A stretch of 64,000 bases of DNA, taken from Winogradskyella aurantia (GTDB taxonomy: Bacteria; Bacteroidota; Bacteroidia; Flavobacteriales; Flavobacteriaceae). Shown piece after piece: positions 28,712 through 38,019 of the stretch (within the stretch, counting starts at the first letter, position 1; each line of letters opens with the position of its first letter). The translations under genes were made by a program, and so were the position numbers. Below the pieces are notes generated by a model. That model was not told the DNA's origin and did not search any database. It saw nothing but the letters and a program-made list of their open reading frames with translations. The stretch lies in the NCBI RefSeq assembly GCF_002266855.1, contig NZ_NGJN01000004.1, positions 248,001-312,000 of the forward strand. The letters are read 5' to 3'.

Positions 28712-29844
28712 ATCACTAAAAAACGTTTAAGCGTTTCCTCATAAATAGCTTCATATTGAGGTACGATATTATGAATATCAAAATTCATAGATTGTTTTTT
28801 GGCATTGGCTTTAAACACAGTCAAGGTATCTAAATCAGTCAATATTTTTAAGGCATTAACAGTCATATCCTCGATATCGCCCACAGGACTTAAATACCCT
28901 GAAATGCCGTGTTTATTTACTTCGGGTAACCCTCCCGTATTAGATGAAATAACGGGTGTACTACTGGCCATGGCTTCTAAAGCCGCCAAGCCAAAACTCT
29001 CCGTTTCCGACGGTAACAGAAATAGATCACTAAAGCACAATATCCTATCTATTTCGGTACTATTTCCTAAAAACACAACACGGTCGGAAATACCCAAATC
29101 CTCAGCTAAAAGCTCTGCACTTTCCTTTTCAGGCCCTTCCCCTACCATCATCAATTTAGCTGGTAAAACCTTCTGAATCCCATTAAAGACATGAATAACA
29201 TCTGCAATCCGCTTTACTTTCCTAAAGTTACTGATGTGGGTAATAATACGTTCATTATCCTCTGCCATCAACTCGCGCTGGCAGTCGGTAAAACTCGTAT
29301 CATGTTTTTCTAAATCTATGAAATTAGGTACTACATGTATGGGTCTTTCTATGTTGAAAAGCCTCATGGTATCGTCTTTTAAACTTTGTGATACTGATGT
29401 TACTGCGTCTGACTTATTAATACTGAAGGTAACGGCAGGCTTGTAAAATGGATGACTACCGACGAGGGTAATATCCGTCCCATGAAGCGTTGTCACAATT
29501 GGTACCAAAATATCTTCATCTAGTAACATTTGCTGAGCCATATAGGCAGCGTAAGCGTGGGGAATAGCATAGTGCACATGCAAGAGCTCAATGCCATGAA
29601 GTTTTACCATATCCACTAGCTTACTAGACAAGGCTAGCTCATAGGGTTGGTAGTGAAAGAGTGGATATTCAGGAACGTGTACTTCATGAAAGTGAACATT
29701 ATTGCCAAGAAGCTCTAAGCGTACGGGTTGACTATAGGTAATAAAATGAATTTCATGACCTCTTTTAGACAACTCCAAACCCAGCTCAGTTGCTACAACA
29801 CCGCTACCGCCGAATGTTGGATAGCATACAATACCAATTTTCAT
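28708..29844 (-). CDS. bshA: N-acetyl-alpha-D-glucosaminyl L-malate synthase
   Basis: A 378-residue GT4-family glycosyltransferase. The opening C-Y-P-T-F-G-G-S-G-V-V-A-T-E-L-G, the H-Y-A-I-P-H-A segment and E-T-E-S-F-G-L-A-A-L-E-A-M-A near the C-terminus are characteristic of BshA. It makes GlcNAc-malate from UDP-GlcNAc and malate, the first step of bacillithiol synthesis, and fits the thiol chemistry used by flavobacteria. Other bacillithiol genes are not in the window. It converges with thrC. Confidence 0.93.
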   Translation of the reverse strand: MKIGIVCYPTFGGSGVVATELGLELSKRGHEIHFITYSQPVRLELLGNNVHFHEVHVPEYPLFHYQPYELALSSKLVDMVKLHGIELLHVHYAIPHAYAAYMAQQMLLDEDILVPIVTTLHGTDITLVGSHPFYKPAVTFSINKSDAVTSVSQSLKDDTMRLFNIERPIHVVPNFIDLEKHDTSFTDCQRELMAEDNERIITHISNFRKVKRIADVIHVFNGIQKVLPAKLMMVGEGPEKESAELLAEDLGISDRVVFLGNSTEIDRILCFSDLFLLPSETESFGLAALEAMASSTPVISSNTGGLPEVNKHGISGYLSPVGDIEDMTVNALKILTDLDTLTVFKANAKKQSMNFDIHNIVPQYEAIYEETLKRFLVI

Positions 29845-29925
29845 ATCGGGAAAAACTATTATAAGACCCCCAAGTTATTTAAATACTTTCAATAAGCTGA
29901 AGTTTTAACGAAATATTCTAATTCG

Positions 29926-32889
29926 CTATTCAATAATAGCCTCATAGATTAGTCGTTGGATTTCGGTTCTTATGTTCTCCTTTAACAATAGGTTCTTGCC
30001 AGCTTCTGGATAGGTTCTATTGGCTAAAAAAACATAAACGATTTCTTCTTCTGGGTCTGCCCAAGCATAAGTTCCTGTAAAACCTGAGTGACCGAAGCTC
30101 GTCATAGAAATACAACCACAAGTGGGTCCTTCATCTCCCAATTGAGGTTTATCAAACCCTATACCACGCCTATTGTCCGCATGGCAATAATAACATTTGT
30201 TAAATTTGTCAATAGTCTCAGGTTTTAAGTAGCGTTTCCCTCCGTAGTATCCTTTTTGTAAATACATCTGCATAATCTTAGCCACATCATTAGCGTTGCT
30301 AAAAATACCTGCATGTCCACCAACACCCCCTTGCATGGCAGCCCCCATATCATGCACGTAACCATGAACTTCTTTATAACGATAATAATTGTCCACTTCA
30401 GAAGGTACAATATCCTTTAGGCTAAATTTTTCTCTTGGATTATAGGTTGTGTAATTTGCGCCAAGCGGTTTATATAAACGGTCTTGGGTTATATCATTTA
30501 AGGATTTACCATAAAACTCCTCGATATAAGTTTTCAGTATATAGTACGGTAAATCACTATACCTGTATGTTAGTCTTGATAAAAGGTCGCTTTCCTTTAT
30601 GATTTTTTGAATAGAATCTTGATAATCATTTCGTAAAAAAAGGGTGTTTGTCACTTCGATATTAAAATCTCGAGTGGCCTGGGTTCGGTAGTACTTAGCA
30701 TCGGGTTTTTTTGTTACTGTATCTAAAGTACTATAATAAAATGGTACCCATGGCTTTAAACGCGCATAATGCGAAAGCATTTCTTTAATCGTAATATTCT
30801 TTTTATTGGAATTTCTAAATTCAGGTATAATTGAACCTAATTTTGAATTTAAAGATACTGAACCTTGTTCCTCCATCTCCATTAAAACAGGAAGTGTAGC
30901 TAGTATTTTGGTTAGGGAGGCCACATCGTATATATCATCAGAGTCAACTTTATTTTTTTTTTGGTAGGTATGGTAGCCAAAATTCTTGTTGTAAACCACC
31001 TTGCCTTTACGAGCAACCAATAATTGGATACCAGGAGTCATTTCCTTATCTACGGCATAGTTGGCAACAGAATCGATACGCGATAACAACTTAGAGTCCA
31101 TACCAACACGTTCAGGTAATGTATAACCTAAACTATTTATAGCCGTATAAAACTGTCCAATTCCCACTGGGAAAAATTGACCTGCACTTACGGGTAATTT
31201 TCCTTTAGCGCCTATAGCTCCAAAAATAAGTTGTGCCGATTTCTGTTGGGCAATCTCACTGTTTTGATAACTCATAACAATAGACTCAATATTTTCTATT
31301 GACAGTAAATCATTTAAAGCATATGGCCTAGCAAATACATCTAAAATTACGGTGTTTGTTCTGGCTATTTCATAAATCCAGCCCATTTCCTTTTGGCTAA
31401 ACTTATAGCCCTTCCATGGGTTTTCGTTTGATTTATGGAATCCTATAATTACGGTATTGTAATTTTGAAGTTTTGAGATTAAGCCATCTAGCCTATCTGC
31501 TTTGATCTGATGAACTTTGGTATATTTCTTCAGCTCATTAAAGAATAATGAACCATCATCTTCGCCAAGAGATACATAAGCAATATTTTTAGTTTCAAGG
31601 TTCCTTAAGGGCAAGAGCGACTTCTCATTCTTTACTACGGTCAAGGCGCTTTCTATAAGTTCTTCGTAAAGAATATCATCCTCAAGTCTATTAAGGTCTT
31701 TGCTTAAATCGGCTAATCCTATTGGACTATAGTCATGTAAGCCCACTTTATATTTAGCCATTAAAATCTTTTTTACCGAATGCGATAAGCGGTTTTCCGA
31801 TATTAATCCAGTATTGAAAGCTTCTGTAATCCGCTGAATGCCTTTTTTTGGGTTTTCAGACATCAACATGACATCATTGCCTGCTAAAAAAGCCATTAAA
31901 TCAATCTCACCGCCTTTTGTTGAACTTTTGGACAATACCCCGTCGACACCTTTTTCTACATAATCAGAAGCTCCTTTCATGGTTAAGGCATCTGTGAATA
32001 TCAATCCATTAAACCCAAGTTTATCCTTCAAAATACCCGTAACAATATGTTTTGACAACGACGATGGAAAACCCCCTCTGGATTCGAGGCTAGGTATATT
32101 TAAATGTGCTACCATCACACTAGAAAGTCCTTGTTCTATTAATTTACGGTATGGGTACAACTCCACTGAGTCAATGCGTTGCTCCGTAAAAGATACAGTA
32201 GGTAATGTTTTATGTGAATCGGCCTCGGTATCACCATGTCCTGGGAAATGTTTGGCATTAGCCAATACCCCTGCGCTTTGCATACCGGTCATAAATGCAA
32301 TTCCTTTTTTAGTAACATTATGCTTATCCTCACCAAAGGAGCGATTTCCAATGATGGGGTTATTAGGGTTGGTATTTATATCAACCACCGGTGCAAAATT
32401 AAAATGGACTCCTAACCGCTTACAATGTTCACCTATATGCCTCCCGGTACGTTCTATGAGTTTGTTATCAGAAATAGCACCAAGGGTCATATTCCATGGA
32501 AAGGCATAGGTAGAATCCAAACGCATACTTAGTCCCCATTCGGCATCCATCCCAATCAATAATTTTACTTTCGATACCGCTTGTAGCTCATTATTTAATT
32601 TAGCTTGTCGGTATGGCCCTCCTTTGGAATAAATGACACCGCCGATATGGTGGTTTTTAATAGTACTTATTATCTGGTTTTTATAATTGCTATCTCTATC
32701 TGAGAATACCTGTACCATAAAAAGCTGCCCAACACGCTCTTCCAAAGACATTGAATTATAAATACTATCAACCCATTTTTGCTGCTCTATAGGGTTTTCT
32801 GAAAGAAGAGGATTAGATCTGCTGACTTGTGCAAAGGTAAATTGAAAGTAAGCTGTTATAAAAAATAGGGCAACGTAGCGCATGTACAA
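29926..32889 (-). CDS. GH3 beta-N-acetylhexosaminidase fused to a serine beta-lactamase-like domain
   Basis: A 987-residue secreted protein (signal peptide, F-A-Q cleavage site near residue 20). Residues about 40-600 are a glycoside hydrolase family 3 module of NagZ type: K-H-F-P-G-H-G-D-T with the Asp-His acid/base dyad, and the nucleophile Asp in F-T-D-A-L-T-M-K-G-A. Residues about 610-985 are a class-C beta-lactamase/esterase-like serine hydrolase with S-L-T-K (SxxK), Y-S-D and H-S-G boxes. The two activities point to cell-wall sugar and peptide turnover in the periplasm; substrates of the second domain are unknown. The gene stands alone between bshA and serB. Confidence 0.88.
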   Translation of the reverse strand: MYMRYVALFFITAYFQFTFAQVSRSNPLLSENPIEQQKWVDSIYNSMSLEERVGQLFMVQVFSDRDSNYKNQIISTIKNHHIGGVIYSKGGPYRQAKLNNELQAVSKVKLLIGMDAEWGLSMRLDSTYAFPWNMTLGAISDNKLIERTGRHIGEHCKRLGVHFNFAPVVDINTNPNNPIIGNRSFGEDKHNVTKKGIAFMTGMQSAGVLANAKHFPGHGDTEADSHKTLPTVSFTEQRIDSVELYPYRKLIEQGLSSVMVAHLNIPSLESRGGFPSSLSKHIVTGILKDKLGFNGLIFTDALTMKGASDYVEKGVDGVLSKSSTKGGEIDLMAFLAGNDVMLMSENPKKGIQRITEAFNTGLISENRLSHSVKKILMAKYKVGLHDYSPIGLADLSKDLNRLEDDILYEELIESALTVVKNEKSLLPLRNLETKNIAYVSLGEDDGSLFFNELKKYTKVHQIKADRLDGLISKLQNYNTVIIGFHKSNENPWKGYKFSQKEMGWIYEIARTNTVILDVFARPYALNDLLSIENIESIVMSYQNSEIAQQKSAQLIFGAIGAKGKLPVSAGQFFPVGIGQFYTAINSLGYTLPERVGMDSKLLSRIDSVANYAVDKEMTPGIQLLVARKGKVVYNKNFGYHTYQKKNKVDSDDIYDVASLTKILATLPVLMEMEEQGSVSLNSKLGSIIPEFRNSNKKNITIKEMLSHYARLKPWVPFYYSTLDTVTKKPDAKYYRTQATRDFNIEVTNTLFLRNDYQDSIQKIIKESDLLSRLTYRYSDLPYYILKTYIEEFYGKSLNDITQDRLYKPLGANYTTYNPREKFSLKDIVPSEVDNYYRYKEVHGYVHDMGAAMQGGVGGHAGIFSNANDVAKIMQMYLQKGYYGGKRYLKPETIDKFNKCYYCHADNRRGIGFDKPQLGDEGPTCGCISMTSFGHSGFTGTYAWADPEEEIVYVFLANRTYPEAGKNLLLKENIRTEIQRLIYEAIIE

Positions 32890-33012
32890 TTATCGTTTTT
32901 TATATTAACGAACACAATGCCAAAATAGCATATTTAGAAGTAAGTAAAAAGCCTTTAAGATTCTTTTATTTGAAACTTCTAAATCAGGGCGGATACAAAC
33001 CGTGGAATCGAA

Positions 33013-34236
33013 TCAGTGAAATAAATCAATATGTCGGTCGTGGTAACCCAACAAATAAAGAATACCATCCAATCCTATACTGGAAATAGAGCTTTGGGCG
33101 TTATTCTTGACTTTTGGCTTGGCATGAAAAGCAATGCCTAATCCGGCTAAATCCAGCATCTCCAAATCATTAGCGCCATCCCCAACAGCAATGGTCTGCC
33201 CGATGTCAATACCTTCTTTATCAGCCAAAATCTGTAGGTATTCAGCCTTTTTCTTACCGTCTACAATGTCACCGATATAGCCACCTGTTAAAATGCCGTT
33301 CTTTATTTCGAGTTGATTGGCATAAACATAATCTATATCAAGTTTTTTCTGAAGGTATTCACCAAAATATGAGAATCCACCAGAGAGTATTGCCGTTTTA
33401 AACCCATAATTGTGAAGCGTATCGATAAGCCTACGCGCTCCTTTAGTAATGGGTAAATTTATAGCCACCTCATGCAAGACGTTCTCTGGGAGACCTTTTA
33501 AAAGTTTCATGCGGCGCTTAAAACTCTCCTTAAAATCAATTTCACCTTGCATAGCCAATTCCGTAATGGCTTTTACTTCTTTGCCAACGCCTGCTAATTC
33601 TGCTAATTCATCGATTACTTCAGTTTGGATTAGGGTTGAATCCATATCAAAGCAAACCAAACGCCTATTACGCCTAAATATGTTGTCCTCTTGAAAAGCT
33701 ATATCTACGTCTAACTCTCTGGATATTTCCATGAATTTCTCCGTAAAGCTAGTTTTGTTATCGATTTTTCCTCTAACAGAGAGTTGAATTGAGGCTCTTG
33801 GATACTCTTCATCCTTAATTAAGGAGAGACGACCCGTCAATCGTTTTATGGCATCAATATTTAAATTCTTTTCAGAAATAATCTTGGTAACCTCAGAAAT
33901 TTGCTCGGCACGCAACCGCTCACCTAAAATAGTTATTATATAGCGGTCTTTACCCTGAAGGGTCACCCAATGCTCATAATCCTCTAGGCTAATGGGCTTA
34001 AACTTCGCCGTTATACCCAACTCATAGGCTTTAAATAGTAAATCCTTTAATACTGCTGCCGATTTCTTACCAGATTTAATTTCAAATAATATGCCCAAGG
34101 ACAAGGTATCATGAATATTAGCCTGACCTATATCTAGTACTTTAGCACCATATTCTGCCAAAACACTTGTAAGTCCAGAGGTTAAGCCGGGCTTATCTTG
34201 ACCGGAAATATTCAATAAGAAGATGTCTGTATTCAA
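33013..34236 (-). CDS. serB: Phosphoserine phosphatase with N-terminal ACT domains
   Basis: A 407-residue protein. The first 180 residues contain two ACT-like modules (the first opens L-L-N-I-S-G-Q-D-K-P-G). The rest is a HAD-type phosphatase with motif I F-D-M-D-S-T-L-I near residue 195 and motif III/IV K-K-A-E-Y ... G-D-G-A-N-D-L. It removes phosphate from O-phosphoserine, the last step of serine synthesis. The ACT modules suggest control by serine. It is isolated, with 74 bases to the downstream small protein gene. Confidence 0.94.
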   Translation of the reverse strand: MNTDIFLLNISGQDKPGLTSGLTSVLAEYGAKVLDIGQANIHDTLSLGILFEIKSGKKSAAVLKDLLFKAYELGITAKFKPISLEDYEHWVTLQGKDRYIITILGERLRAEQISEVTKIISEKNLNIDAIKRLTGRLSLIKDEEYPRASIQLSVRGKIDNKTSFTEKFMEISRELDVDIAFQEDNIFRRNRRLVCFDMDSTLIQTEVIDELAELAGVGKEVKAITELAMQGEIDFKESFKRRMKLLKGLPENVLHEVAINLPITKGARRLIDTLHNYGFKTAILSGGFSYFGEYLQKKLDIDYVYANQLEIKNGILTGGYIGDIVDGKKKAEYLQILADKEGIDIGQTIAVGDGANDLEMLDLAGLGIAFHAKPKVKNNAQSSISSIGLDGILYLLGYHDRHIDLFH

Positions 34237-34310
34237 GGTGTATGCGTTAGATGTTCCAAAATATAAAAATGACTATTCTTATTAATATATGAAAGTTTTT
34301 CAGCTGAAGT

Positions 34311-34796
34311 CTAGTTTAAAAATCTACTGTGCCAACTTTCGCTCGCAGGTACCTCCCAATTCTCTTTAAACTCAGCGATATTAGTGACCAGGTTATTAAA
34401 AACAATCGTATTTTTTGATACCGCCTTGTCCTTCGCCATTTTTCTAAAGTCTTTTAACGGTTTGTAGGCGACATACTCACCCTGTTTAAAAGAAACGTTC
34501 ATTTTATCCATTAAATCCACATCATAATCTTTCTCCAGTTCTTGAATAAAACGTACAGAAGCATCTATTGAGCACCCTGTAGCCATATTTAAGTTTTGAT
34601 TTAAACCAATAACTATAAAACGTTTATATACAATATTATAGCCTGATTCTAGACCTTTACCATGTGCGGTCCAGTCTTCAATAAAATCATCTAGTCTTTT
34701 TCTAATTTCAATGATTTCGTCATCACTAAATGACCTGTTACATTGATATATCCAAACGCGAGATTCTTCGGGTAACTGGTTAAAATCTACTAACAT
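34311..34796 (-). CDS. Conserved flavobacterial protein of unknown function
   Basis: A 161-residue cytoplasmic protein, counted from the ATG complementary to 34794-34796. The frame also has an ATG at 34841, but that would add 15 hydrophobic residues and overlap the previous gene; a CAAAAGTA element (complement of TAnnTTTG, 34819-34826) lies between the two starts and supports the shorter form. Relatives are, to my recollection, often labelled ABC transporter ATPase, but there is no Walker A, signature or Walker B motif, so that label should not be used. It is compact with alternating helices and strands. Confidence 0.75.
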   Translation of the reverse strand: MLVDFNQLPEESRVWIYQCNRSFSDDEIIEIRKRLDDFIEDWTAHGKGLESGYNIVYKRFIVIGLNQNLNMATGCSIDASVRFIQELEKDYDVDLMDKMNVSFKQGEYVAYKPLKDFRKMAKDKAVSKNTIVFNNLVTNIAEFKENWEVPASESWHSRFLN

Positions 34797-34831
34797 AATT
34801 TTAATTGGTATTACTGTACAAAAGTAAATAT

Positions 34832-36325
34832 TTACATCCAATCTTTATTTCCAGACTCTACCAAATACAATAAATTATTTTTAAGGTCTAATGCTGTAGT
34901 TATATCGATTTGTGGAATAGTGATTGATCTTGATGCCGAAAACACTTGTAACGAAGCCAATTGCCTGCGCTTTTGAAAAATAGTCTGCTTCATTGTAATC
35001 GCTTGAATTTTGTGAACCTCTAAATAGCTCGTATATGTTTCAATTAAAGCGCCTCCTCCAACTACAATATAATCCTCATCTAGGTGATAATAGGACTTTT
35101 TGTATGTGAAATACGTATTAAAGCCAATAAAAACCAACAAAGGAAGGTTTAGCAACAAAAACCAGCCTGGAAGAAAATATAGGCCAATATTTATAAGTAA
35201 AACGATAAATGAACTTATCCATAAAATTCTATAGGCTAAATACCTATTGGGTTTTCGAGGTACAATTCTGTTCTTGACATCAGGGTAAAACTGACCTACT
35301 AATTCATCTATCTGATTAATATTTAGGCCAACAATATTAAAATTTTGTTGTTGCTTTTTATTTGCCATGGCTTGGGTAAAACTCAACTTGTATAACCCCA
35401 ATACTTTCTTTAGCCTATTAGTGGACACGGTCGTTGTTTGAATTCGACTTGATGTTAATCCAAGGTTTATTTTATTGAAAAGTCCTTTAGAAATCTCTAG
35501 CCCCTGTGCTTTTCGTGTCACCGTTAGGTCAAAATTTTGAATGAACATTTTCACAAGGGAAAACAAAAAAGATACTATGAGAAGGGCAACTATAATGGTA
35601 ACATTAAAGAGAATAAGTGTCATAAAGGACTCACTGTCTAAACGAAACCACTCTCTAAAACGCGTCGTAAAATCGAATTGATTGACAAACTCCTGTAAAT
35701 CGTTGTAAATACTGGTTAAAAATGCAAATATTAAAACAAAGCTTTTAAGATGGTTTTCACTAATACCCTCCAATAAAAGTCTTTTAATGGATGCTTTAAA
35801 ATAGATTTTATCCTCCTCAGATTCTACAGAAGTCTCCTGTTTTACCCTTGCCGCTGCAAGTAATTGTTTTTTTAAGTCATCAGCTTTGGGTTTTTGTAAA
35901 GCTAATATTTCAATCTCGGTTTTATCGTCTCCCGCTGTTTCAATAGACAGAGAGACCACATTTATAAATTGTTGTAGTAAATTTTGTTTTATATATACAT
36001 TTTGGATTTTAGAAAACGATACCGAAACCTCTTCTTTATTCAATATGCCTTTCTCTAAGAAAAAGTGGTCTTCCTTAATATAGAACTTAAAGTTTAAATA
36101 ACGCAGGACAGCCAATGCTAAAAAGAACAACACCAATCCCATTGCACCTAGCAGATATTTAGGATGAGACAAGTCTGGTCCTTTGTCTGATTGTAAATAT
36201 TTGAGCAAGAAAGCCACTATGACTATAAAAAGCCCTTTGACCAGTTTAAAGGCACTTACACCAAAAATGACAATGATACCTTTGGCAGACTGCCTTGAAG
36301 GCTCTTCAAAATTATAAGCGCTCAT
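34832..36325 (-). CDS. Membrane protein with bacterial PH domains (YdbT-like)
   Basis: A 497-residue protein with paired membrane helices at about 20-75, 190-265 and 365-400. Between them lie three bPH2-type domains; the repeats K-I-Q-N-V-Y-I-K, S-S-R-I-Q-T-T-T and V-H-K-I-Q-A-I-T-M-K are the recurring core strand. It corresponds to the YdbT half of the YdbS/YdbT pair described in Bacillus, implicated there in tolerance to membrane-active agents. Its start overlaps the end of the YdbS-like gene by 14 bases, so the two are translated together. Confidence 0.8.
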   Translation of the reverse strand: MSAYNFEEPSRQSAKGIIVIFGVSAFKLVKGLFIVIVAFLLKYLQSDKGPDLSHPKYLLGAMGLVLFFLALAVLRYLNFKFYIKEDHFFLEKGILNKEEVSVSFSKIQNVYIKQNLLQQFINVVSLSIETAGDDKTEIEILALQKPKADDLKKQLLAAARVKQETSVESEEDKIYFKASIKRLLLEGISENHLKSFVLIFAFLTSIYNDLQEFVNQFDFTTRFREWFRLDSESFMTLILFNVTIIVALLIVSFLFSLVKMFIQNFDLTVTRKAQGLEISKGLFNKINLGLTSSRIQTTTVSTNRLKKVLGLYKLSFTQAMANKKQQQNFNIVGLNINQIDELVGQFYPDVKNRIVPRKPNRYLAYRILWISSFIVLLINIGLYFLPGWFLLLNLPLLVFIGFNTYFTYKKSYYHLDEDYIVVGGGALIETYTSYLEVHKIQAITMKQTIFQKRRQLASLQVFSASRSITIPQIDITTALDLKNNLLYLVESGNKDWM

Positions 36326-36827
36326 TTATAACCTTGGTTAGAAATGCATATTGTGTTTCTGCAACATCTTTAGGCAGCCCTTTTATAGCAATATCACCTC
36401 CAGACTCACCTGCAGAATATATTTTTAATGTTGACAGACCGAGCTTTCTGGCCAAAAATGAACGTGCGATTTCTAGATGTTGTATTCTATTATGTGGTAA
36501 GGTAATAGTCTTGGTAACAAGATATCCATGGGAATAGGTAATATCTTTTTCGCGCATGGCATATTTGCGTTTTTTAAATCCCAAATAGTATAAGATAGAG
36601 GTAAAAAGACTTATAACAGTCAAAGCACACACTGCATATAAGGCGAACTGATTAAAAGACTGGTCATCAGAGAAAGTCCTGATAATAACTAATCCTAAAA
36701 TAATAGAGCCATAAACCAAAAAAATATTTATGAAAAGGACATATAGGTAGTTGCGATGAATTGGGTGCATCTCCAAATGCTCTACTTTGGGCAGTGAAGA
36801 CACATCTATCTGATTATTGGCAAACAT
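36312..36827 (-). CDS. Membrane protein with bacterial PH domain (YdbS-like)
   Basis: A 171-residue protein with two membrane helices (about 27-50 and 60-85) and one bPH2 domain (from about residue 90; the strand H-N-R-I-Q-H-L-E-I-A corresponds to the core repeat in its neighbour). It is the small partner of the YdbT-like protein downstream, with which it overlaps by 14 bases. It follows the small membrane protein gene by a single base on the upstream side, so the three genes are one operon. Confidence 0.8.
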   Translation of the reverse strand: MFANNQIDVSSLPKVEHLEMHPIHRNYLYVLFINIFLVYGSIILGLVIIRTFSDDQSFNQFALYAVCALTVISLFTSILYYLGFKKRKYAMREKDITYSHGYLVTKTITLPHNRIQHLEIARSFLARKLGLSTLKIYSAGESGGDIAIKGLPKDVAETQYAFLTKVINERL

Positions 36828-37016
36828 TTATTTTTTTCTTTTTAGCAGATAATACTTTCTAACAGCACCCGTTAAGGCAAAAAACACAAACCACAACGGT
36901 AAGTAATTCAAATTAATTAAGCCGTTCTTAAAATACGTGAGTAGTAGTAATACAGCAGACCAAAATATACCATTTTTTAATGCCCCAACAGCAATTAATC
37001 TATTTTGCTCGGACAT
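36828..37016 (-). CDS. Small conserved membrane protein
   Basis: The frame is open from 37127, but that part overlaps the Fe-S gene and has no coding character. The ATG at 37014-37016 overlaps the stop of the preceding Fe-S protein gene by one base (TAATG) and yields 62 residues with two predicted membrane segments and a basic end (L-L-K-R-K-K). It bridges the Fe-S genes and the PH-domain pair, so all are likely one transcript. Function unknown. Confidence 0.7.
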   Translation of the reverse strand: MSEQNRLIAVGALKNGIFWSAVLLLLTYFKNGLINLNYLPLWFVFFALTGAVRKYYLLKRKK

Positions 37017-37807
37017 TACAAGTCCTCGGCATTTGCAATGAGCTCCGCGATATCCATCACGGCTATTTGCCCTTCTTTTTCTTTGTTTTTTACACCATCC
37101 GTCATCATCGTATTGCAAAACGGACAACCAGCAGCAATGATCTCAGGTTGCGTATCTAAAGCCTGTTCCGTTCGTTCAATATTCACCTCTTTATTGCCAG
37201 GCTCTGCATCCTTGAACATTTGCGCTCCGCCAGCGCCACAGCACAGACCTCTACTTTTACAGCTTTTCATCTCCACGAGTTCGGCATCCAATTTTCTAAT
37301 TAAATCTCGAGGTGCTTCATATACATTATTTGCTCTACCGAGGTAACAGGGGTCATGGAATGTTATGCGCTTGCCCTTAAACTGACCACCCTCAATAGTC
37401 AAGCGGCCGTCATTTAATAGACTTTTTAAGAATTGTGTGTGGTGAACCACATCATAATTACCACCTAAGGATGGATATTCGTTTTTAAGGGTATTAAAGC
37501 AATGTGGGCATGCCGTTACAATTTTTTTAACCTCGTAGGCGTTCATGACTTCAATATTGGTTACAGCCTGCATTTGGAACAAAAACTCATTACCTGCACG
37601 TTTGGCTGGATCGCCCGTACAACTTTCTTCTGCACCCAAAACAGCAAAATCCACTTTGGCACTATGCAATAGCTTCACAAAAGCCTTCGTTATTTTTTTT
37701 GCCCGGTCATCAAAACTGCCTGCACAACCTACCCAAAATAATACTTCGGGTTGTTTTCCCTCTGCCATATATTCTGCCATAGTTGGCACTTTTAGTTGCT
37801 CACTCAT
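37016..37807 (-). CDS. Fe-S binding protein, HdrB/GlcF-like (CCG domain)
   Basis: A 263-residue protein with two cysteine-rich repeats of the kind found in heterodisulfide reductase HdrB/HdrD and glycolate oxidase GlcF. The first has C-A-G, E-S-C-T-G-D and C-P-H-C; the second has H-D-P-C, L-C-C-G-A-G-G and C-P-F-C. The first repeat reads C-T-G where C-C-G is usual. It should hold a [4Fe-4S] cluster as electron-transfer partner of the membrane-bound ferredoxin-type protein encoded just upstream (38020-39336). The electron donor and acceptor are unknown. Confidence 0.85.
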   Translation of the reverse strand: MSEQLKVPTMAEYMAEGKQPEVLFWVGCAGSFDDRAKKITKAFVKLLHSAKVDFAVLGAEESCTGDPAKRAGNEFLFQMQAVTNIEVMNAYEVKKIVTACPHCFNTLKNEYPSLGGNYDVVHHTQFLKSLLNDGRLTIEGGQFKGKRITFHDPCYLGRANNVYEAPRDLIRKLDAELVEMKSCKSRGLCCGAGGAQMFKDAEPGNKEVNIERTEQALDTQPEIIAAGCPFCNTMMTDGVKNKEKEGQIAVMDIAELIANAEDL

Positions 37808-37821
37808 TATTGAGGTTTTTT

Positions 37822-38013
37822 TTAATTAAAGTTTGTTTTCTTGTAGGTTGCTAATAAGCCAATATCAGCACCTGTTAGCAATCCTGTCATAAGTCCACCT
37901 ATAAAACCGGTATCATAACTCCATACGATGTAGAACATGATAAAAGCCAAAACCGAAAATACAATCCCCAGTGCTAACCCGGTCTTAGCTATAATTTGCA
38001 GTAGAAAATTCAT
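37822..38013 (-). CDS. Small membrane protein between the two Fe-S genes
   Basis: A 63-residue protein with two hydrophobic helices (about 7-30 and 36-55), G-rich between them, and a short basic tail. It begins 6 bases after the membrane Fe-S gene and ends 14 bases before the HdrB-like gene, so it is embedded in the redox operon and may be a structural subunit. No homologous family is recognised. Confidence 0.65.
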   Translation of the reverse strand: MNFLLQIIAKTGLALGIVFSVLAFIMFYIVWSYDTGFIGGLMTGLLTGADIGLLATYKKTNFN

Positions 38014-38019
38014 GACTTA

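Noticed and set aside
36828..37127. 99-codon form of the small membrane protein
   Set aside because: The extra 37 residues are arginine/lysine-rich, overlap the Fe-S gene in another frame and lack membrane character; the 62-residue form starts at TAATG.
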